The notes below the pieces were generated by a model. That model was not told the DNA's origin and ran no database searches. It worked only from the letters and a program-made list of their open reading frames with translations. Positions 5,845 to 10,353 of a stretch of 10,353 bases of DNA are shown one piece after another (the stretch's first letter is position 1; each line of letters begins with the position of its first letter). The stretch spans positions 1 to 10,353 of the forward strand of contig CANFGA010000065.1 in NCBI GenBank assembly GCA_947446335.1, read 5' to 3'. This DNA comes from Oxalobacteraceae bacterium. GTDB lineage: Bacteria > Pseudomonadota > Gammaproteobacteria > Burkholderiales > Burkholderiaceae_D. The translations under genes and the position numbers were made by a program.

Positions 5845-6707
5845 TTTTCTGGACTCATTTCCTGGCCTGACTCCAAAATCTGGGGCGCAGCGCTGTCGGC
5901 CAGTTTGCGCAACAGATGCGCCGCGGCCACCATGCCGAAGCTGGCCGTAACCACCATGCTCGATCCGAAGCCGGCGCAATTCAAGCCGGTCACGCTGCTG
6001 CGCTCATCGCCATCGAGCGAACAGGACGCATCGTCGAGCGGAAAGCGCAACGGCTCCATCGAAAACACGGCATCGACATTGAACTTGTTCTTGATTCCGC
6101 GCGGAAAACCGTAATGGCTGCGCAAGCGCTTGCGCACCTTGGCCAGCAGCGGCTCCTGTTCGGTCTTGGACAAATCGCGCACATCGATCCTGGTCGGATC
6201 GATCTGGCCGCCGGCGCCGCCGATCGTGATCAGGGCAATCTTGCGGGCACGGCAAAATGCGATCAACGCCGTCTTGGCCTTGACGCTGTCGATCGCATCG
6301 ATGATGTAATCGACATCGAGGCTGCCGATCATCTGCTCCAGATTGTCGGGCGTGATGAAGTCCTCGATCTGGGTGACCTCGCAATACGGGTTGATCTGTG
6401 CGATGCGCTCGGCCAGCGCCGTGATCTTGGCCTGGCCGATGGTGTCGGTCAAGGCCTGGATCTGGCGGTTGATGTTCGATTCGGCCACGTTGTCCAGGTC
6501 GATCAAGGTCAGATGGCCGATCGCGCTGCGCGCCAGCGCCTCGACGGCCCAGGACCCGACGCCGCCGACACCGACCACGCAGACATGGGCGCGGCGAAAG
6601 CGCGCCAAGGCAGGGCCGCCATACAGACGCTCGATGCCGCCAAAACGGCGCGCAAAATCGATCTGCTCGTCAGCGGCAGGCAAGGTAGAGGAATTGATTG
6701 GTTTCAT
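5832..6707 (-). CDS. tcdA: tRNA threonylcarbamoyladenosine dehydratase TcdA (CsdL)
   Basis: TcdA uses ATP to cyclise the t6A modification at tRNA position 37 into ct6A, improving decoding of ANN codons; in E. coli it works with the CsdA/CsdE sulfur relay. The 291-residue protein has the E1/ThiF-like Rossmann fold: GVGGVGSW (46-53) binds ATP, DLDNVAESNINRQ (70-82) provides the Asp and Arg adenylation residues, DAIDS (137-141) follows, and GGAGG (163-167) and the C-terminal GFGSSMVVTASFG segment (246-258) are typical of the CsdL branch rather than ThiF/MoeB. No Cys pairs for a structural zinc are present, as expected for TcdA. The ATG at 6707 has only a weak ribosome binding site. It overlaps thpR tail-to-tail and is divergent from the hemerythrin-PdxH fusion. 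Confidence 0.94.
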   Translation of the reverse strand: MKPINSSTLPAADEQIDFARRFGGIERLYGGPALARFRRAHVCVVGVGGVGSWAVEALARSAIGHLTLIDLDNVAESNINRQIQALTDTIGQAKITALAERIAQINPYCEVTQIEDFITPDNLEQMIGSLDVDYIIDAIDSVKAKTALIAFCRARKIALITIGGAGGQIDPTRIDVRDLSKTEQEPLLAKVRKRLRSHYGFPRGIKNKFNVDAVFSMEPLRFPLDDASCSLDGDERSSVTGLNCAGFGSSMVVTASFGMVAAAHLLRKLADSAAPQILESGQEMSPENQSN

Positions 6708-6809
6708 GGCGTCATTTTAACGGACGCGGCGCCTCAGGATATCCTAAAATGAATCATCGATACGGACCGCCAACGCGCATACAAACGAAAGTACCAACGA
6801 AAGACCACC
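6708..6809. promoter_or_regulatory. Divergent promoter region tcdA / hemerythrin-pdxH with symmetric repeats
   Basis: TCATTTTA (6712-6719) and TAAAATGA (6745-6752) form a perfect 8-bp inverted repeat with a 25-base gap. Each arm contains TAAAAT (5 of 6 matches to a -10 box) oriented toward its own gene: the right arm toward the fusion gene, the left arm (on the - strand) toward tcdA. The left one is too close to the tcdA ATG to leave a normal leader. A 10-bp palindrome AGGATATCCT (6736-6745) touches the right arm and could be an operator. No good -35 box is seen. Near the fusion start ACGAAAG(T)ACCA occurs twice in tandem (6785-6807), and GAAAG acts as a weak ribosome binding site. Confidence 0.4.
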
Positions 6810-8000
6810 ATGACCGATACCCTGTTCACCACCGCGCCCGGCTTTGACCAGCCACTGGCCGTACTCAAGCATTGCCACGACAAGATCCGCAAGCAACTGA
6901 GCACGCTGCAAAACCTGCTCGACTACCTGCCCCAGCACGGCGCCACGCCGGAAGCAAAACAGGCCGCCAGTGCCGTGCTGCAGTATTTCTCTAAAGCCGC
7001 CCACCTGCACCACGCTGATGAAGAACAGAATCTGATGCCGATGCTGCAAGCTTGCGCTGCCGACCTCGATGCCGCGCTGCTGGCTCGGCTGGTGCCGGAA
7101 ATCCTCGATCAGCACTTGCAGATGGACCGGGCCTGGGACGCGATCAAGACCCAGCTCGACGCGATCGTCGACGGCACAGCCAGCACGCTCTCGTCGGCCG
7201 CAGTCGAGCAATTTGCGCGCAACTATCTGGCTCACATGGCGAAGGAAGAAACCCATCTGGCACCGATGGCGATGCGCCTGTTCACCCCGCAGCAAATGGC
7301 GCAACTGGGCGCGGCGATGCTGGCACGCCGCAACGGCCAGCCTCAGGCGGTACAGTCGAGCGGCAGCGCGGTGGCCGATTTGCGCAAGGATTACAGCCAG
7401 GCCAGCCTGATGGAAACCGATGTGCTCGATGATCCGAGCGCGCAATTTGAAAAATGGTTCGACGAGGCGCTGCACGCCGATGTCAACGAGCCCAATGCGA
7501 TGAGCCTGTCCACGGTCGGCGCCGACGGCAAGCCGACCTCGCGCATCGTGCTGGTCAAGCAATTCGACGCCAGCGGTTTTACCTGGTACACCAATTATCA
7601 GAGCGAAAAAGGCGAGCAACTGGCCGACAATCCGCATGCGGCGTTGCTGTTCTTTTGGCGCGAACTGGAGCGCCAGGTACGCATCGAAGGCCAGGTCGTG
7701 AAAACCTCGGACCAGGAGAACGATCATTACTTCCAGAGCCGGCCATTGAAAAGCCGGCTGGCTGCGATCGCTTCACAACAGAGCCAGCCGATCGCCAGCC
7801 GCGCCGAACTGGAAGCCCATTACGATGCGGTGGCAGCGGACAGCGGCGAGCAACCGCAGCGCCCGCCGCACTGGGGTGGCTACCGCCTGGTGCCGACCCA
7901 CATCGAATTCTGGCAGGGCCGCGAATCGCGCTTTCACGACCGCATCACCTACACGCTGCAAGACGACGGCAGCTGGTTGCGTCAGCGCCTGCAGCCGTAA
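6810..8000 (+). CDS. pdxH: Hemerythrin-like diiron domain fused to pyridoxamine 5'-phosphate oxidase
   Basis: One uninterrupted frame of 396 residues joins two complete modules. Residues 1-165 are a hemerythrin HHE domain: H23, the HHADEE cluster H67/H68 with E71/E72, H102 and HMAKE (H142, E146) supply a full diiron ligand set. Residues about 187-396 are a full-length PdxH, the FMN enzyme that oxidises pyridoxine or pyridoxamine phosphate with O2 to the cofactor PLP: RIVLVK (245-250), WYTNYQS (259-265), LERQV (286-290) for FMN, YFQSRPLKS (307-315, phosphate contacts R311 and S315), WGGYRL, IEFWQG and RFHDR (R374, H376) for substrate. Ordinary PdxH is about 210-220 residues. No ribosome binding site precedes internal ATGs at the junction, so a split product is unlikely. 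The diiron domain may sense or supply O2, H2O2 or NO to the oxidase, but that is inference. Confidence 0.92.
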   Translation: MTDTLFTTAPGFDQPLAVLKHCHDKIRKQLSTLQNLLDYLPQHGATPEAKQAASAVLQYFSKAAHLHHADEEQNLMPMLQACAADLDAALLARLVPEILDQHLQMDRAWDAIKTQLDAIVDGTASTLSSAAVEQFARNYLAHMAKEETHLAPMAMRLFTPQQMAQLGAAMLARRNGQPQAVQSSGSAVADLRKDYSQASLMETDVLDDPSAQFEKWFDEALHADVNEPNAMSLSTVGADGKPTSRIVLVKQFDASGFTWYTNYQSEKGEQLADNPHAALLFFWRELERQVRIEGQVVKTSDQENDHYFQSRPLKSRLAAIASQQSQPIASRAELEAHYDAVAADSGEQPQRPPHWGGYRLVPTHIEFWQGRESRFHDRITYTLQDDGSWLRQRLQP

Positions 8001-8005
8001 AGAGT

Positions 8006-8545
8006 TCATTTCACCCTGGCGCGGAACATGTCCTTGAATTTCGCGACCTTGGGTGCGACCACGAACGCGCAGTATCCCTGCAACGGATGCTGCTCGAAAT
8101 AATTCTGCTGGTATGGCTCGGCCTTGTAATACGGCTGCGCCGCTTTCAACTCGGTCACGATAGGCGCATCCCATACAATCGCCATCTCCTTGATGACCTG
8201 GCGCGCCGTCTCTTGCTGCTCGGGAGACTGGTAATAGATCGCCGAACGGTACTGGGTACCGACATCGTTGCCCTGGCGGTTGAGCGTGGTCGGATCGTGG
8301 ATCGTGAAGAAAATTTCCAGTATGTCGCGATAACTGATGGCCTCAGGATCGAATTCCAGGCGCACCACTTCGACGTGTCCGCTGGTGCCCGAACACACTT
8401 GTTCATAGCTCGGATCGGGTTGCGCGCCGTCGGTATAGCCCGATTCGACCTGCATGATGCCGCGCACCTGCAGATACACCGCTTCGAGACACCAGAAACA
8501 TCCGCCGCCGAGCACCGCCACCTCCATCTTGTCATCGCTTGCCAT
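8006..8545 (-). CDS. msrA: Peptide methionine sulfoxide reductase MsrA
   Basis: MsrA reduces methionine-S-sulfoxide in proteins back to methionine, repairing oxidative damage with electrons from thioredoxin. The 179-residue protein has GGGCFWCLE (13-21): C16 is the catalytic cysteine and C19 a second cysteine, and C159 in GYCAFVV near the C-terminus is the likely recycling cysteine. SGYTDG (35-40), SYEQVCSGTSGHVE (46-59), HDPTTLNRQGND (83-94) and GTQYRS (96-101) are family hallmarks. The ATG at 8545 is chosen because GGAGAG (8551-8556 on the complement) sits 5 bases upstream; a GTG two codons earlier would touch that site. No MsrB domain is fused. It ends 5 bases from the stop of the hemerythrin-PdxH gene and is divergent from the flavin reductase gene. 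Confidence 0.95.
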   Translation of the reverse strand: MASDDKMEVAVLGGGCFWCLEAVYLQVRGIMQVESGYTDGAQPDPSYEQVCSGTSGHVEVVRLEFDPEAISYRDILEIFFTIHDPTTLNRQGNDVGTQYRSAIYYQSPEQQETARQVIKEMAIVWDAPIVTELKAAQPYYKAEPYQQNYFEQHPLQGYCAFVVAPKVAKFKDMFRARVK

Positions 8546-8697
8546 AGCCACTCTCCATGCATGAGAAAATTATTAATTACTTTAACGCAAAGTTACGGTC
8601 GTTGTATTGCAAGTAGTCAATATAGTCACCTCTTCCTGCCTCGAATCAGACGATGAATGCCAATCTTTGGCATAATGGCGGAAAGATACAGGTTGAT
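8546..8697. promoter_or_regulatory. Divergent msrA / flavin reductase intergenic region with inverted repeat
   Basis: This 152-base region starts with the msrA ribosome binding site (8551-8556), followed by an AT-rich block (about 8564-8585), and TATAGT at 8621-8626 is a possible + strand -10 box without a well-spaced -35. A 7-bp inverted repeat ATGCCAA-TCT-TTGGCAT (8657-8673) lies shortly before the reductase start and is an operator candidate. ACAGG at 8688-8692 is the reductase ribosome binding site. Confidence 0.4.
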
Positions 8698-9231
8698 ATG
8701 AATACACGCTCCCCCCGCGCCGCAGCGCATGCATTTGACACTGCGCACTTCCGTCAGGCACTGTCGCAATTTGCCACAGGCGTGACCGTCATCACGACCC
8801 GCCTGGCCGATGGCAGCTTTCGTGGCTTGACCGCAAGTTCGTTCAATTCGGTTTCGTTGAGCCCGCCGCTGGTATTGTGGAGTCTGGGCGAACAAGCCAG
8901 CAGCATGCCCATTTTCAGCGGTAATTCGCATTACGTGATCAATGTCCTGGGCGCCGAGCAAGCCGAGCTGGCGATGCTGTTTGCGCGCCGCGGCGAGAAT
9001 CCGTTCGATCAGGTCGAGTACACCTTGTCGCGCACCGGCCACCCGATCTTGAAGGGCGTATCGGCATGGTTCGAGTGCCACAACCGCAGCCGCTACCCCG
9101 AGGGAGACCATGTGATCTTCGTCGGCGAAGTCGAGCATTGTGCGTTTTTTGCCCAGCCACCGTTGATTTATCACGGCGGCCAGTTTGGCCTTGCGCCAGC
9201 GCCGGCGACTGCGGAAAAAACGACAAAATGA
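8698..9231 (+). CDS. Flavin reductase family protein (FMN-binding, HpaC/RutF-like)
   Basis: This 177-residue protein belongs to the flavin reductase domain family, which binds FMN or FAD and uses NAD(P)H to make reduced flavin, usually for a partner monooxygenase. Motifs are FRQALSQFATGVTVIT (18-33), GLTASSFNSVSLSPPLVLWSL split as 43-52 and 53-63 (flavin phosphate and ring contacts), FECHNRSRYPEGDHVIFVGEVE around 125-146 with the GDH signature (136-138), and PLIYHGGQFG (155-164) near the end. No partner monooxygenase is nearby, so the substrate system is unknown. An ATG at 8653 in the same frame would add 15 residues, but lacks a ribosome binding site and would place the 8657-8673 inverted repeat inside the gene; 8698 has ACAGG 5 bases upstream. 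The TGA stop lies within the terminator stem. Confidence 0.9.
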   Translation: MNTRSPRAAAHAFDTAHFRQALSQFATGVTVITTRLADGSFRGLTASSFNSVSLSPPLVLWSLGEQASSMPIFSGNSHYVINVLGAEQAELAMLFARRGENPFDQVEYTLSRTGHPILKGVSAWFECHNRSRYPEGDHVIFVGEVEHCAFFAQPPLIYHGGQFGLAPAPATAEKTTK

Positions 9232-9261
9232 AAAAATCCGCCAGCGGCGGATTTTTTCATT
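9227..9261. terminator. Bidirectional rho-independent terminator, 16-bp perfect stem
   Basis: AATGAAAAAATCCGCC (9227-9242) pairs perfectly with 9246-9261 across a 3-base AGC loop. The GC core CCGCC/GGCGG is flanked by A6 on one side and T6 on the other, giving a U-run on either strand. It terminates the + strand flavin reductase, whose stop TGA (9229-9231) is part of the stem, and the - strand SGNH esterase that ends at 9278. Confidence 0.93.
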
Positions 9262-9277
9262 CAGCAGAAAATTGCAG

Positions 9278-10351
9278 TCAATTCCAGCCGCTGGTCGGCC
9301 AACCTTTTTCTGCCATCTTTGTGAGCACAAGGTCGAACAGCAGCGCGTAGTTGTAAGGCGTCAAATGCACATCATCGGCAAAACCGTAATGGCTGACATC
9401 GCCGGCAATCAGGTTCGTGCCATTGCAGCCCAGCGAATTTCCCAGCACATTCTTGGCTGGCGTCAAATCGCAAGCCGGCGTGCTGACATTGGTCAAGCCA
9501 TAGCGGGCCGGGTTGACCGATTGCTCGTGGCTGCGTGCAAACAGATCGACCTGCAAGACCTTCGCCTCGCTGCCCAAGCCCGCTTGCAGCCTGGCGTTGA
9601 AGGCGGCGGTCATCGCCGCGATCAATTGCCGCGTTTCCGCAGTCTGGACCAGGCCGAACGGCGTGCTGGCAATCTCGGGCAAATTGATGACGACGACGTG
9701 ATGGGCGCCCTTGCCGACGATCCGGGTCGTCACCAGTGCAGCGAGTTCTTCGCCGGCTGCAGCCATCGCAGCAACGGCCAGTTCGGGCGTGGTTGCGCCA
9801 GCGTTGAGAGTCGCCAACTGGATGAAGACATCGTTCGCACCAGCCAGCATGAACACCACCTGGTCGGCGCCAAACTGGTCACCGGCCAGCGCCAGATGGC
9901 GGGCAACCTGCGCCGTCACCGGCACCGACAACTGGCCCAGCGCAGAACCGGTCAGCTTGTTGCCGGGGCCGATAGGATTGGTCACGCGCGCGCCGCCCTG
10001 GGCATACGACAGACAACCCGGATGATCGACGACCGGCACCGAAAAACCGAAGCGGGCATCGCCGTCGAGTCCGGTTTGGGCAGGGCAAGGAGATGCCAGA
10101 CCCAGTTGCGCGGCCATCAATTCGGTCCAGTTTTTTCCCGTCAATGCCGCATTGACGGCGCGATTGTCGCCATTGATCGTGTATTTTCCGCCGCCCATCA
10201 GGGCCACGGCGCCGACCGCATAGGTGCCGACATCGGACAAGCTGTCACCGAAGACAATCTGGGCGCCATATTTGGCGGGTCGGTCGCTGCCGCCGCAAGC
10301 GGCCAGCGTCGCCGCCACCAGCAATGCCAGCGCAAGGTTGATTGGACGCAT
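9278..10351 (-). CDS. SGNH/GDSL-family esterase or lipase, predicted lipoprotein
   Basis: The 357-residue protein starts with a lipoprotein signal peptide: MRP, a hydrophobic core, and lipobox LAAC with C19 as the lipidated residue, followed by GGS, so it should sit on a membrane, most likely the outer one. The mature part is a GDSL hydrolase: block I IVFGDSLSD with nucleophile S37, block II YAQGGAR (116-122, G120 oxyanion), block III GAND (171-174, N173 oxyanion) and block V DDVH with D326 and H329 completing the triad. Substrate is probably a carboxylic ester or lipid but cannot be told. Four further cysteines (C89, C113, C294, C309) could form two disulfides. Its ATG is three bases from the window end, so the promoter and any alternative upstream start are not visible. 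Confidence 0.92.
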   Translation of the reverse strand: MRPINLALALLVAATLAACGGSDRPAKYGAQIVFGDSLSDVGTYAVGAVALMGGGKYTINGDNRAVNAALTGKNWTELMAAQLGLASPCPAQTGLDGDARFGFSVPVVDHPGCLSYAQGGARVTNPIGPGNKLTGSALGQLSVPVTAQVARHLALAGDQFGADQVVFMLAGANDVFIQLATLNAGATTPELAVAAMAAAGEELAALVTTRIVGKGAHHVVVINLPEIASTPFGLVQTAETRQLIAAMTAAFNARLQAGLGSEAKVLQVDLFARSHEQSVNPARYGLTNVSTPACDLTPAKNVLGNSLGCNGTNLIAGDVSHYGFADDVHLTPYNYALLFDLVLTKMAEKGWPTSGWN

Positions 10352-10353
10352 AC

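Noticed and set aside
7314..7412. Possible separate internal start for the PdxH half at ATGs near the domain junction
   Set aside because: No Shine-Dalgarno sequence precedes these ATGs and the frame is continuous from the hemerythrin start, so a single fusion protein is the simpler reading.
6744..7727. A 327-codon - strand open frame opposite the hemerythrin half of the fusion
   Set aside because: No recognisable motif and composition typical of an antisense shadow; the + strand frame keeps all diiron ligands.
7454..8656. A 400-codon + strand open frame covering the end of pdxH and all of msrA in antisense
   Set aside because: Both overlapped genes have full catalytic motifs; this frame has none.

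Overview
The window looks like core chromosome from a betaproteobacterium, most likely of the Oxalobacteraceae (Janthinobacterium / Duganella / Massilia / Herbaspirillum relatives). This rests on the high-GC coding style and the recognisable protein families; a species call is not possible by eye. There are thirteen protein genes and almost no free space. I found no RNA genes, insertion sequences, CRISPR arrays or integrases, and no gene-free stretch reaches 300 bases.

Region 1 (1-3732, all + strand): the 3' part of thiL (thiamine-monophosphate kinase), a 161-base gap, then pncC (NMN amidohydrolase). Next come two tightly spaced genes whose closest relatives, by motif recall, are TraL (ParA/MinD-type ATPase) and TraM (one-pass membrane protein) of IncP-type conjugative plasmids, and then a CzcD/ZitB-like zinc exporter. 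The usual thiL neighbour pgpA is absent. The TraL/TraM-like pair stands alone in a housekeeping locus with no relaxase, oriT proteins or coupling protein nearby, and is one of the two most interesting items.

Region 2 (3729-5250, - strand): cysK (cysteine synthase A) preceded by a secreted FKBP-type prolyl isomerase. A perfect 13-bp hairpin lies between them.

Region 3 (5329-8545): thpR (2'-5' RNA ligase family) converges on tcdA (t6A dehydratase, CsdL). tcdA is divergent from a one-frame fusion of a complete hemerythrin HHE diiron domain with a complete pyridoxamine 5'-phosphate oxidase (PdxH). This fusion is the second highlight. The fusion gene converges on msrA (methionine sulfoxide reductase A).

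Region 4 (8546-10351): a flavin reductase, divergent from msrA, and a GDSL/SGNH esterase lipoprotein on the - strand. These two converge on a strong bidirectional terminator whose stem contains the reductase stop codon.

Three of the four convergent pairs (exporter/cysK, thpR/tcdA, pdxH-fusion/msrA) overlap or almost touch and leave no room for a terminator. Several genes share a redox, oxygen or metal theme (hemerythrin-PdxH, MsrA, flavin reductase, CysK, TcdA, zinc exporter), but nothing in the sequence shows co-regulation. Short inverted repeats sit in each of the three divergent intergenic regions and are candidate regulatory sites.
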